Assembly (NCBI GenBank): GCA_964036665.1
Contig: OZ038530.1
Location: forward strand, 5,904,501-5,968,500
DNA from: Gordius sp. MW1
Lineage: Eukaryota > Nematomorpha > Gordioida > Gordea > Gordiidae
Direction: 5' to 3'
Length of the DNA: 64,000 nucleotides
A program made the position numbers and the translations under genes. This document shows positions 13,118 through 24,605 of this stretch, in pieces. Position 1 is the first letter of the stretch. The number at the start of each line of letters is the position of its first letter. The notes under the pieces were generated by a model. That model was not told the DNA's origin. It worked only from the letters and a program-made list of their open reading frames with translations, and made no database searches.

Positions 13118-13760
13118 AAGATTTAGCTGCAATTTTTGATTTATTACCTTCTAAACGTATTAAAAAACCAAAAAATATGACACATTTTACTCTTTTGAAT
13201 CTACTAATTCATTAATTGATTTCAAAATTGATTTATATTATCCTATCATTGATAGAATAATAGCAGAATTAAACATAAGATTTTCGAAAATTAATTGTAA
13301 TTTATTTAAGTCCTTAGAGGGTTTAAACCCTTCATCCTTTTGCGATAAATCTCTTTTATCAGAAATAATTAACCATTATGAATTAAAACTGGAAGACGGC
13401 GAAATAAATATGGCAACATTTTTTGTAAAACATTATAACTCTTTATCTTCAAATAAAATAAAATGCAATGATATTTTTTCACTTATTAAAATTTTGCCCT
13501 CAGTAGTGTTTCCAAATTGTATTATTTTGCTTAAAATAATTTTAACTATCCCAATAACTTCAGCTTCATGCGAAAGATCGTTCTCACTGCTAAAACGGAT
13601 TAAAATTTATCTTCGTTCCACAATTGGACAAGATAGGTTATCTTCCTTAGCTTTATTGAGCTTAGAACATGACTTTATAAATTTTATTCCCCCGGATGAT
13701 ATTATAAATTCGGTTGCAACATCGAGTAAAAGGCGTAATGAACTACTATTAAAAGACTAA
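13118..13760 (+). pseudogene. hAT transposase, C-terminal half (degraded)
   Basis: The open part (13410-13760, 116 codons) contains ITSASCERSFSLLKRIKIYL and QDRLSSLALLSLEHD, the C-terminal dimerisation block of TTF-type hAT transposases. Upstream, LPSKRIKKPKNMTHF and later ELNIRFSKINCNLFKSL are recognisable, but a frameshift near 13190 splits the frame. The inverted copy at 34875-35225 differs at only five of these 116 residues. Confidence 0.85.
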
Positions 13761-13998
13761 TTTTAATATTTAATTAAAAATTATCTGGGCTTTTAAACTT
13801 TTTAACACTTTCAAAATATATTAAAATATTATTAAATTTACGAAAATTCCATCCTGGATTCAATTTAATTGTTTATCTCACATGCTTATTGTTTAACATA
13901 TCTTGCATATTTTTATGTACCACATGCACATATAAAGCCAATAGTTTTCCAAAAAATTGTTTGTACACCATTTTTTCCCCTTTTTTAGTGATATCCCA

Positions 13999-14238
13999 TC
14001 ATAAGTTTGATAAATTAATATTAATAACAAATTCCTGAATTTTATAGACAATTGTTAAAGCATCCAAACTTTCAAGGGATAAAAATCCCCAAAAAATTTC
14101 TTTTGGTGTGCCATTGAATTCAACAAAATGTACACAAACGCTAAGTTGTTCTGTGCATCTCACATCTCTAATTTCATCTAAAATTGTCAAATAAAATTTT
14201 GATTCATTTAATTTTGACAGAATATTTTTAAAGTTCAT
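13999..14238 (-). pseudogene. hAT transposase, N-terminal/central fragment, opposite strand
   Basis: 79 codons with YLTILDEIRD, CTEQLSVCVHFVEF and IFWGFLSLESLDA, matching the catalytic-Asp region of TTF-type hAT transposases. It points toward the C-terminal half on the plus strand, so the two halves are tail-to-tail, as in the sister copy. Confidence 0.75.
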
Positions 14239-15783
14239 TTAGCCGTTAAATTTATTAGTTCTTTTTAATTTTTAGGTGGTGTAGGGGGGGGGGGGTTGTG
14301 CAAATATATCTATAATATCAAGGGGCAATAACTTCTAAATACTAATCTTAATTTCATAATTAATTTTTTATATCTTATGTTATAATTGCGCCTTTTGAGG
14401 ATCTAACCTAAAAAAGGCTTTTAAATGTTCTCATTGTTTTCCTGATATAAATGCTGCCTGAAAATGCTGCCAATATTGCATATGTAAAATTAAAATTTGT
14501 TATATATATGGCCAAGATTCTTTGGGTTGTGGCAATAATTTTTATAAAAACTTTTTTATATAGTTTTTTAACTATTTGCATTATTTTTTAAAATGTCAAC
14601 GATTTCTTGTCAATATCCCCGTTCCACTTTTACCCTTACAAACTTATTATACCATGTGAAATTTTCTACATTGTTTTAACTACATCACTTTGTTTTATTT
14701 ATGAATAAATTTTATTAATTTTATGCCCTATAAACATGAGGGGACATATTAGTGTGATATAAATAGAAAAAATACACAAAGTAGTAGCGGAATTTTAAGT
14801 TTGTCCAACGTTTATGAAAGAAAATTTTTTTAATTGCATTTGACCCATGGTCGTATTTAGGTTTTGGATTGGGGGGGGGGCAAAACATATCTTTTATTCT
14901 TAAAGGTGTGGGTAGGAAAATTTTTCTGTCCCCCCCCCTCTATTTGACCAGCTCAGCCCCCCCAAGGCAAAAAGGCTAGCTACGCCACTGAACACATTAT
15001 TTATTACATAACATAAAAAGTCTGCTACACAAATAAAGTATGGCCTAAACTTAGTAAAGATTTTAATTTAATCTTTATGGATACTCATGCCAAAAACGTG
15101 CTTTGCTAATCATAGTTTGGGTTAAAGCAACAAATCAAAATGTTGAGGATCGCGGTCACGGGTAATATTGCACATCTTGGTATCGAGATAAGCAAACAGC
15201 GTTGCTTTATAGATTTATTTATACATATAACACTAAAAAGCGATTTGAATTTATAAAGGTATAATTTAAGTAAAAAATTATGAAATGCTTATTTTCTTAT
15301 GCCAAGTATGCTATGAAAAAATGCTTAATTAAACCTTTCGACATAAAAATTAAAAGTTAATCCATAGAAGATTATGCAAGGAGTAGCTTAGCTCTAATTC
15401 ACCTAAGCTAATATACGAAGTAGTGATGGGAAAACCTCAGGTTTTGACGATGCAACCTAATAGGTTAGGCTTTTCAAAAAACCTTGAGGTCTTTAGAAAC
15501 GCTAAAATCTGCCTCAAAATTAGAGGTCAAAAATTAACCTAAAAACCTCGAGGCCAATTAGAAGCTTATAGCTTAGGTCAGAGCGCAAAATTAACCTAAA
15601 CGCTTAGGTTAATAAATATTGACCTAGCCTAAGCTAAACCTTTAGGTTAATTTAATTCACCTAAGGTCGATATTTCTTTTTTTATATACCGTAAAATTTC
15701 AACTTAACTACGGTCTTTTAGCACTTTGTCTGCTTAATTTTGATCATATTAATTGCTATGCAATTTATGGGCTCGTTTTTTGT

Positions 15784-15866
15784 TGTCCGTCCGTCTGTCC
15801 GTCCGTCTGTCCGTCCGTCTGTCCGTCCGTCTGTCCGTCCGTCTGTCCGTCCGTCCGTCCGTCCAT
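15784..15866. repeat. GTCC/GTCT microsatellite
   Basis: Tetranucleotide tract alternating GTCC and GTCT, just inside the left end of repeat S1. In the inverted S2 copy the tract is shorter (about 32083-32110), as expected for slippage. Confidence 0.9.
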
Positions 15867-16299
15867 CCCTATCTATTTGCATTGGGTATATTAGGTTATC
15901 GATTTTTTAAATTAATGCACGAGAAAGAGGTGCCCCACCCCTCATCTCTATCTCCCTCGCTGTGTTATTTTTTAAATTAATGCATAAGAGGTGCCCCACC
16001 CCTCATCTCTATCTCCCTCGGTGTGTTATATATAAGATTTGTTAAATTATCTATTATATAATAAACATAGATAAAAGTTGTTTACTTTTAATGCTATGCA
16101 ATTTAACTAGTTATATAACAAACATAAATAAAAGTTGTTTACTTTTAATTGCTATGCAATTTAACTAGTTTTTGTTATATAATAAACATAGATAAAAGTT
16201 GTTTACTTTTAATGCTATGCAATTTAACTAGTTATATAATAAACATAAATAAAAGTTGTTTACTTTTTAATTGCTATGCAATTTAACTAGTTTTGGGGT

Positions 16300-17280
16300 T
16301 AGAATCCCGGAGTTTTTTTTGACTCTTATGATTGTTCTTGTTACTATCATTGATAATAAGAATTTTTGGCCGTCCGCTGGCTGCTGACCAATGAAAAAAA
16401 TGACCATTGGCCAAAATGTGAATCGAAATTATTTTTTTCGTTTTTTTTGACTATTATGATTGTTCCTGTTACTACCATTGCTATTATGACTTTTTGGCCG
16501 TCCGCTGGCTGCTGACCAATGTTATATAATAAACATAAATAAAAGTTGTTTACTTTTAATTGCTATGCAATTTAACTAGTTTTTGGGTTAGAATCCCGGA
16601 GTTTTTTTGACTCTTATGATTGTTCTTGTTACTATCATTGATAATAAGACTTTTTGGCCGTCCGCTGGCTGCTGACCAATGAAAAAAATGACCATTGGCC
16701 AAAATGTGAATCCGAGTTTATTTTTTCGTTTTTTTTGACTATTATGATTGTTCCTGTTACTACCATTGCTATTATGACTTTTTGGCCGTCCGCTGGCTCC
16801 TGACCGATTGAAAAAATGACCATTGGCCAAAATGTGAATCGAAATTATTTTTTTCGTTTTTTTTGACTATTATGATTGTTCCTGTTCCTACCATTGCTAT
16901 TATGACTTTTTGGCCGTCCGCTGGCTGCTGACCAATGGAATAAAATGACCATTGGCCAAAATGTGATTCGAAAACTTTTTTTTTCGTTTTTTTTGACTAT
17001 TATGAATTTATATCCACTTTTACCGTGTCCTGCCTGCTGACCAATGGAAAAAAATGACCATTGGCCAAAATGTGATTCGAAAATTTTTTTTTCGTTTTTT
17101 TTACTCTTATGAATTTATATCCACTTATACCGTGTGCTGGCTGCTGACCAATGGAAAAAAATGACCATTGGCCAAAGTGAGCATCAAAATTTTTTTTTCC
17201 GTTTTTTTGGCTATCATTGACATATAGAGTATCTGTTGGTACTGACCAATAGAGAAAAAGTGACCATTGGCCAAATTTTT
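16300..17280. repeat. Tandem array with CCAAT palindromes
   Basis: About eight units, each with GACTATTATGATTGTTCCTG, TTTTTGGCCGTCCGCTGGCT, then CTGACCAATGG, an A-rich spacer and GACCATTGGCCA. The last two parts form an inverted repeat around the A-run. Units degrade toward the right. Apparent ORFs on the minus strand here are frame-open repeats, not genes. Confidence 0.85.
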
Positions 17281-17635
17281 TATTTTTTTAATTAAAAATT
17301 GTTCAAATTCAACAAAAAATTTCTCCCAACAATTCTGCAAATTCTTAACATTGTGTTGTTTTATAATATAATGTTTGTTAGACCCATAATCACTAAAGGC
17401 CATAAAAACTAATGTAATACGCAACTAGATGCAAACACTAAATCTTACCCTAACCCTTGCCTATATTACATTTTGCCTTTATTACATTTTGCCTATAATG
17501 GAAAATTTGTATAAATAATTAATTAATCATTAGGCATTTAATACCCCCCTATAGGCATTCTCGCCCCTTCCCACCTTTCTCGCCCATAAATTGCATAGCA
17601 AATATGATACATTTATACGAAGTAAAGATGAGTCG

Positions 17636-17692
17636 TCCCCCCTTCCCTTCCCCTCTTCCCTTCCCTTCCCTTCCCTTCTCCCCCTTCCCACG
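17636..17692. repeat. Polypyrimidine mirror-type tract
   Basis: About 57 nt of almost pure C/T built from CCCTT units, next to the terminal hairpin of S1. The complementary tract is at about 30256-30302 in S2. Confidence 0.8.
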
Positions 17693-17929
17693 AGGGCCGA
17701 AGGCCTGAGTTATAATATATAAACGAAATTTTAATATTTATTCCAATTAAAATTCAGTGAGATTTAACTAAAAATATAATATAATTTTAATCTATTTGAA
17801 TTCTTTAATTTTTAAGGAAAAATTGCGATTTGGGTTATTAATACATACCTACCTCTATCGAGTGTTTTATTTTTAATTGCATTTTGTAACATACTCCTTT
17901 TTTGTGCAATGTAGCGTGACTGATAGTGG

Positions 17930-18565
17930 TTCTATTTCACAACAAATTATTTGCTAAGTTTTTTATTCAAATTGCTAAGTATTTTTAGCGTCGGAGCTAA
18001 GTTTTTTATTCATTTGCTAAGTATTTAATTCTTGCTAAGATTTTAAATTAATTTTAAGTTTTATAATCAAATGCTAAGTATTTTATTCATTTGTTAAGTA
18101 TTTAATGAATTTTGCTAAGCATTTTATTGTTTTGCTAAGTTTTTTATTTATTTGATAAGTATTTTAATGAATTGCTAGTATTTAAATATATGCTAGGTCA
18201 ATAAATAAAAAATTAAACATTTTCGAAAATCTTACCATTAAAACTTTGCCCTTTTTTAGCTTTAAAGCATTATTATCTTTTTTTAATACTCAGCATTTTG
18301 ATTAAAATTCCTAGCTTAAAATTAAAAAAAATACTTAGCATTTTAATTAAAAAACTTAGCAAAACAAAAAATGCTTAGCAAAATTCATTTAAATAATTAG
18401 CAAATGAATAAAATACTTAGCATTTGAATAAAAAACTTACAATTAATTTAAAAACTTAGCAAACGAATTAAATACTTAGCAAATGAATAAAATACTTAGC
18501 TCCGATGCTAAAAATACTTAATTATTTGAATAAAATACTTAGCAAATAATTTGTTGTGAAATAAA
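17930..18565. mobile_element. Foldback element of CTTAGC repeats
   Basis: A long inverted repeat centred near 18250: the left arm begins ATTTCACAACAAATTATTTG and the right arm ends with its complement. Arms are about 260-300 bp, built from units like GCTAAGTATTTTATTCATTT. The landmark GCGTCGGAGCTAAG on the left is matched by CTTAGCTCCGATGC on the right. No coding sequence. Confidence 0.8.
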
Positions 18566-18923
18566 AATGTTATGAAAATGCTAATTTTCTTGAAGTAATG
18601 AAAATATGTATAATGGAAATTTGAAGTATTATAAATATATATATGGTGAAATATAATAGTGTAAATATGTAAGATATATTAATATAAGTAGAGTTAATGA
18701 TAATGCTTAAGTGTGCGAATGATGATGCTTGAAGTGTGAGAATGATGATACTTGAATTTGAAATGGGAGTGATGAAACTTGAATTTGAAATGGGAGTGAT
18801 GAAACTTGAATTTGAAGTATGATGTGATGACGTGTATATATAAATGAAAATGTGTTCTAGGAAAATCATATGATAAATGAATGTATATTCTTCATGTTAT
18901 GTGTTAACATTCTGCCACCCCCC
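18566..18923 (-). mobile_element. Possible 3' LTR and polypurine tract of the Pao element
   Basis: On the minus strand, downstream of the Pao integrase, a G-rich tract (complement of 18910-18923) is followed by TGTTAACAC, a plausible LTR start. The other end of the LTR is not identifiable, and a 5' LTR was not found. Confidence 0.35.
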
Positions 18924-19209
18924 CGTTGAAAGTACTATCATCCAAATTGGTAGATCCGTGAAGAAAATCATCGATAGGTGTTGGAATTGGGAATCTTTAT
19001 TTACTAGAGAGAGGTTTCGAAGTGATACAAAAATAGAAAAGTGAGTAAAAACGTGTATATCCAACGTATATAATACATACCAATTAACGATAATTAGATT
19101 GACAACACAACGGTAAACAACATATCCCCTGAGGCACTTCGCACTCCAATTACCTCTCTACAATAGGTAATACATGCAGTCTTGTTACTGCCCTTTTGAT
19201 CAAACCAGC

Positions 19210-20458
19210 TTATGTTCGTAAAGTAACTCCTCTAGTTACTCCATCTGAGCATAGGTGAATTTCTTGAATACGGGCTAAAGGCCATTTGAGAGGTGGCGTG
19301 TTATCCTCCTTAATTATTACAAGTTGACCGACCTTTACATTCTGAAATGATTTTTTCCATTTTTTACGCATCTGAAATCGATTTCAATACTCCTTTGACC
19401 ATCGGCGCCAAAATTGCTGTAGTAATAATTCTGTCTGCTGCCATCGAGATAAAGTATTCAATTTTGCAGTTGTCCAATAAGGTTCAGAGATAGAAGTGAA
19501 AGAAGAGCCAATCAAGAAATGCGCGGGAGTTAAGCATGATAAGTCATTTGGATCTTCTGACAATTGTGTAAGAGGTCTTGAATTAATGATGGCTTCGATT
19601 TGAATCAAAAGTGTGGTGATTTCTTCATAGGTTAATAGGGCTTGACCCAATACTCTTCTCAAATGATGTTTGGTAGATTTGACGGCTGCTTCCCATAAAC
19701 CACCAAAATGTGGTGCTCTTAGTGGAATAAAGTGCCAATTAATGCCCTGTTCTGCCAGTTTCAACTTTATTCTTTCGTGGTTGCTGGGACCAAGTAAAGA
19801 CTGTAGCTGTAATAATTCCTTGTTAGCTCTAGTAAAAGTGGTTGCATTATCGGAATAAATATTGAGTGGTTTACCTCTTTTAGCTATAAAGCGTTTTAAA
19901 GCATTAAGAAATGCTTCAGTGGTAAGGTCTAATACTAACTCTAGATGAACTGCTCTTGTATTAAGACAAACAAATAATGCAGAATAGATCTTGAGCTTGC
20001 TGTTTCGACGTTTACTCTCCCGAATTTGTAATGGTCCAAAGTAATCTAGACCGGTGTCATAGAATGGTCTGGTAGGTACAACCGACAAGTTGGAAGATTG
20101 CCCATGATACATTATTGTGGTCTTGGTTTAACCTTAAAACAGGTAATGCATTTTCGTATTACTTGCTTGACAAGAGATCTGGCACTGATGGGCCAATAGG
20201 CGGTTCGAACATTAGCTATAGTATTTTGCACACCAGTATGCAAATATTCTTCATGGTACATTTTAATTATGAGATTAGTAATGAAGTGATTTTTTGGAAG
20301 AAGAACAGGATGTTTTTGACTAAAAGGGACACTTGCGTTTCTTAATCTTCCGCCTACTCTGATTACACCATCGTGAAGAAAAGGGGTTAAACTGAGTATT
20401 TTACTGTTGTTTGATACCCTATTAAACTTTACAAGGGTATGTAAATCTGTTGAAAAAC
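19210..20458 (-). pseudogene. BEL/Pao retrotransposon, integrase region (broken)
   Basis: Read on the minus strand, the order is FLHDGVIRVGGRLRNAS, then an H2C2 zinc finger (YHEEYLHTG...RKCITCFK), then the integrase core (FYDTGLDYFGPL, TRAVHLELVLDL, YSDNATTF, HFIPLRAPHFGGLWEAAVKS), then RWSKEY and DNTPPLKWPLARIQEIH. A frameshift near 20080-20115 and a stop after RWSKEY (about 19384) break it. The upstream part continues at about 21788-21845 (SLSTTELSQATLIVLNL) beyond an inserted LINE. Confidence 0.88.
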
Positions 20459-20461
20459 ATT

Positions 20462-21787
20462 CTTCTTATTCTTCTTCTTCTTCTTTATCGTGTTGAAAAT
20501 CCCACAGACGTGGGGTAAGTTTTCAGCAGCCTCTTCCATCTGAGTCGCGTAAATGCCATGCCAATATCCATCTGTTTGACGTCCATATCCTTTTCGACCA
20601 GTCGTTTCCAGGTGGCACGTGGTCTGCCCCTTCCTCTTCTTCCAGGCACGTCCATCTCCAGCGTTCGCCGTGTGACATCGTCCTCGTCTCTTCGTAATAC
20701 ATGGCCGTACCACCGAAGTCGATTTTCTCTTAAGAAGTCCTTCGTCGCTTGTATACCCATCTTTGTCATCAAGGATTCGTTCGTCCTGCGATCCAGCTTG
20801 GTGTAGCCTAAGCTCCATCGCACCATTCTCATTTCCGTGACTTGCAAGAGTTTCTCCTCCGCGGTGATTACAGCCCATGTTTCGCTCCCCTAAAGCAAGA
20901 CCGGTCGCACGATTGTTTTGTACGCCTTGCTTTTCAACCAAATTGGTATCTTTTTGTCACACATGACACCGGAGATGCTGCGCCACTTGGGCCATGCTTT
21001 CTTGATCCGAGAATGGACTTCGGCGGTACATCCTCTCTCTTGATGTAATAGCGAGCCAAGATATGTGAACTTATCAACCTCCGTGTACATTGGACCGTTA
21101 TTTTTGCATTTGCGGACTACCGCCCATTGTTTGCATGTAAACCGTTTTCTTCTCGCTGACCTTTAACCCGAATTCCGAAAAACGTTCTGACCATTTTCCT
21201 GATGAAAAACCCCTTCTCTTGTTTCAACGCATAGGACATATCATCGGCATATAGCATAGTCCAAGGGGCTGGCTTGTGCAAGTTCTTTGTTATTGTATCC
21301 ATAATTAGATTAAACAAGAATGGGCTTAACGCTGACCCTTGATGTTGTCCAATCATTATTCGGAAGGGTTTCGTTTCTCCTACGGTAGTCCTAACAGATG
21401 CAACCGCGCCATTATACATTTCCTTGATAAGTCGAACATATCCTTCGGGTATATTTCTGACTCTAAGGAACCACCATATTAAGTCTCTCTGAACGTATCG
21501 TAGGCCTTTTCTAAATCGATGAAGACCATATGTAAGTTCTTTCTTATGTCGCCATATTTTTCCATCGTCTGCTTCAACGCAAAGATTGGATCCATCGTTG
21601 ATTTACCGGCCACGAATCCAAACTGATTAGGCGAGAGACATACTTCGTCATTGAGCCTTTTCACTAGCACCCTTTCTAGTAGTTTTAGTGAGTGGCAGGT
21701 CAACTTGATACCTCCAAAGTTGCCACATTCCTGCGCGTCTCCTTTGCCTTTGTATATGGGTATGATCGTACTTTCTTCCATTTGGAC
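20462..21787 (-). pseudogene. RTE-like LINE, 5'-truncated, inserted in Pao
   Basis: Reverse transcriptase blocks on the minus strand: ESTIIPIYKGKGD, SPNQFGFVAGKSTMDPIFAL, HMVFIDLEKAYD, GQHQGSALSPFLFNLIMD and MLYADDM. A C-terminal region follows: KFTYLGSLL, RLRWYGHVLRRD and GRRGRGRPRATWKRLVEKDM. The 3' end is a GAA-rich simple repeat, typical of some RTE elements. Several frameshifts and stops. Flanking Pao codons join on either side, so insertion caused little loss. Confidence 0.85.
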
Positions 21788-21845
21788 AAATTTAACACAA
21801 TTAATGTAGCTTGAGAAAGTTCTGTGGTTGACAAGGATCCATATT
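21788..21845 (-). pseudogene. BEL/Pao fragment upstream of the LINE
   Basis: SLSTTELSQATLIVLNL on the minus strand, the stretch before the integrase zinc finger in Pao polyproteins. It is continuous in sense with the fragment starting at 20458. Confidence 0.6.
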
Positions 21846-22072
21846 CCAAATGATTTTTACATTTAATGTTTGAATAAAACCGTAAACAATATGCTATAAT
21901 TCGTGTCAGTTTCCGAAAATTATAATATTTTGTTAACAAAGGATTAGTCTTACAAATAGTAGAGCAGTTAGCGCTTTAAAAGACCTTAGAGGTTTTCAAG
22001 GAACCTCTAACCTAGCCTAAGGTAGACCTAGGCGTGACCTACGCCTAACTTCTTCCCACTACTTATACGAAG

Positions 22073-24605
22073 GCATATTTGCTCCTTAATATTAAGGATT
22101 TATCAATTGAGACAACAAGGCCAATAGTAAGTTGGTATAATTTCCAAATCAAACATGTTTTTGGCTTCAATTTCAAACATTTATCAAAATGATGTGTGTG
22201 CGTGGAATTAAAACCATAGATAATAATACTTTCCGTTATATACTCATATAATAAGTAGCATCGTGCCTCACATTGCACTCCATGATTTAACATGAAACGT
22301 CTATATGATTAACTACAACATTTAAATTAATATAACCTGTGATACACCTTTATGTATTACTCAGTTTCATTTCTGCATTCATAGGCGTAGCCAGGATTGC
22401 CTCAAGGGGGGATTTCAGGAAAATTTGATAAATAATACTTTTAAACGAAAATTTATTAAGCGTATATGCAGTGGTGGCGGAGGCGGGACTATTTAATTAA
22501 GGGGAAGGGGGGTAAATTTTGTGTCAAATAATTTTGATTAAAGAAAAATTAATTAAAATTATATAGATTCAATTTCTACGATTGGTTTTTGTTGATGCAT
22601 TAATAACATCTTTAGTGACGCAAATTGTAAAGAGCTCCTTTTAAATTTTCTGGTTGCGCTAATTAGGTCCATTGTTTGAACTAAACACTTGCAAGAACCT
22701 TTTAGGCTTAATTTGCCCACCAGTACCAAAAATTGTACTGCCACGGGACCGTTAAAATGTAATCATAAGCCCGAGTTCGCCCCTGCTTTTTTGCAAAGCA
22801 TAGGTCCAGCCTTCACCTTCCCAAAAATTCTTATATATTCTGGGTTTTTTTAAACATTTTTTGTCAATACTTAAACAATCCTTAATTTTTATGTTGTATT
22901 CAATATCATCAATCAGCTCAGCCACGCTTCTGTTTATTTCTAACAAGTAACGCGCCGTTAAATTTTCACTAGTAGCACTTGAAATTGCATAAAACCATTT
23001 ATGATAACTGAAACTCTATGCAAGGTTAATTTTATGTAACTAATTATCCCTATTTTTGTTAATGTTTCACAGTCCCATTATTAAAAAATAAAAACTTTTG
23101 GAATCCACTTATTTAAAAATCGCAAGTTCTAATTCTATGAATAAATAACAAACAAAAATTAATATGGATGTATATATTGTAAAGTTAAATAATAATAAAA
23201 TTTGATAAACATCATAAAAAACACCTATTTTATATATTAAAATAAAAAGGTTTTGCCCTTACTAATAGCTAGGACCGTCCCGAACCCGTTTCATTACCAT
23301 AACACTCGTTCAAGCCCGACCCGCAAAAAGCCCACCCATGCCTGGCTTTGGCGGTTTATATCATGATCATTAAAAAGTAAACTTAAGGAATTTACTAAAC
23401 CATGAAGAATATTATTTTTAGTTAAATTTTCACATCAATTTCTTCTGTAGAATTAGCTCACACAACACAATTTATAAAGAAATTAGATTTTAAAGTACGT
23501 TTAAAAATGAAGCATGCATGAATGAAATGTGCAAAACGCTTTGTAAAATTATCATTTACATTGAGCATTAATTATTTGTATTTTATTATTATACTCTTCT
23601 CTAGTAGTATACCGCAATTTCTATAAACAAGGAACTAATGTAAGTTTAAATAGTCATGTTGAATACTTAAAAAATATAATAGTTGCCCTTTGCATTTTCC
23701 TCGTTTATTTTAGAGGTTGAGATAGTTTTTTAGAGAAATAATTAAAAATTACATTTCTACTTATTAGAAAACACGCACTCGGGACAGAAAATTTACGTAT
23801 AAATAGTGTTAGAATTAGGAGATTTCATCTAAAATTAAACATTAAATTAATTAAGATAATTTATTTTTTCTATATGCACAATACTAAGACTCTTATTAAT
23901 ATTATTGAATTTATCCGTATAATTTGAAAAAAAATTAAATTTCTTTTGCCAATGAGGGGAAGGGGGGGGGGGGGGGTTCGGGGGTTCTAACCCGAACCCC
24001 CCCCCCCCCCTTCCCTACGCTACTGCCTGCATCAATAACTTCATATATTTAGGGTTTAATTGATTTGTACAAATTTTTCTAATTAATCTCTAGCCCTACT
24101 CTTTCTGGCTCTGTCCAAATCTCATACACATAGGGTGATTGAGGTGGCGTCCATATATGGTAGTAAGGTGAAAAAAATAATAATTTAAAAATAGGGAGAA
24201 ACTTATAGCATTCATGTCTAATTGTAAGGTTCAAAATTGTTACATTTTAATTTAGCCTATTTAAATATTACAACTTGCTTAATTGTAGCTCCCACTAAAT
24301 AGATCACAAAATCGAAAAAAATTCGCGCAAAATTAATAATAACTTAGCAAATAAATAAACTGAGAATTAAATATAAACTTGGAGAGTGTAAGACTACTAA
24401 ATAATTTGTTCTGCCTTTGATAAATTATGTTATTTAAATGGGGATATAGAGAATAACATATTTTAATTTTTGTTTGGAACGATAATGGCATGTTGCCATT
24501 GTCATAATTATTTTTAAATGCTAAATTTAAGTTATAGCTTTGTATTTTATGTGATTACTCAAAACATTTAATTTATTCAATGTAACAATCTACGCATCTG
24601 GAAAA
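22073..24605. repeat. Degenerate repeats and hAT-like termini, no gene
   Basis: A hAT-like terminus, CATAGGCGTAGCCAGG, lies at about 22381, with a second end-like motif, CAGTGGTGGCGGAGG, at 22469. Weak open frames on the minus strand at 22559-22946 match nothing I recognise. A GC-rich relic (CCCGACCCGC type) lies at 23270-23350. The G/C hairpin at 23955-24016 is listed separately. The rest is AT-rich with nothing recognisable. Confidence 0.45.
23955..24016. repeat. Long G/C hairpin
   Basis: A run of about 15-16 G followed by TTCGGG, the 8-nt loop GGTTCTAA, then CCCGAA and a matching C-run. GGGGAAGG at the left pairs with CCTTCCC at the right. The stem is close to perfect over about 26 bp. 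Confidence 0.85.

Larger units (their letters stand above)
10513..14990. mobile_element. hAT element copy 1 (with nested insertion)
   Basis: Perfect 8-bp target duplication AACACATT at 10505-10512 and 14991-14998. The ends are perfect inverted repeats beginning CAGTGGCGTAGCTAG, followed by G/C runs. It contains two pieces of TTF-type hAT transposase in opposite orientation and a nested element at 10821-13113. A closely similar inverted copy lies at 33641-36055. The element proper is about 2.2 kb once the insertion is discounted. Confidence 0.93.
15753..17710 (+). repeat. Complex repeat S, copy 1
   Basis: Starts at TTGCTATGCAATTTATGGG (15753-15771), and the same 19-mer recurs inverted at 17583-17601. 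In order: a (GTCC)n tract, units of about 60-70 bp with GCTATGCAATTTAACTAG (16020-16290), units of about 110-140 bp carrying CCAATGG/CCATTGG palindromes (16300-17280), a polypyrimidine tract, and a terminal hairpin GGGCCGAAGGCC (17694-17705). No protein coding. Class unknown; the hairpin end recalls Helitron-like elements but is not diagnostic. Confidence 0.7.
15421..22064. mobile_element. hAT-like element T, hugely expanded by nested insertions
   Basis: Bounded by the 8-bp duplication ATACGAAG (15413-15420 and 22065-22072). The ends are imperfect TIRs (TAGTGATGGGAA and AAGTAGTGGGAA). Subterminal DNA at both ends is made of short motifs such as AACCTAAGC and ACCTCGAGG. The same design bounds the foldback at 47972-50011. 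Nested inside are repeat S1, a foldback, and a Pao element with a LINE. The host element itself was probably only some hundred bp. Confidence 0.65.

Noticed and set aside
16020-16300. Regular repeats resembling a CRISPR array
   Set aside because: The spacers are themselves repeated, the setting is eukaryotic, and the same units are dispersed in S copies.
16588-17424. Open frames on the minus strand with repeated GQWSFF/ASGRPKSH-like peptides
   Set aside because: They are translations of the tandem repeat units; the same peptides recur in S2 and S3 in different frames, so not genes.
17441-17490. Telomere-like TACCCTAACCC
   Set aside because: Only about two units, inside repeat S, and also present inverted in S2 at about 30480.
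18570-18869. Frame with repeated SNSSFITPIS
   Set aside because: It lies in a short tandem repeat in the possible Pao LTR; low complexity.
20558-21048. Plus-strand open frames across the LINE
   Set aside because: Shadows of the minus-strand reverse transcriptase C-terminal region, whose motifs are clear.
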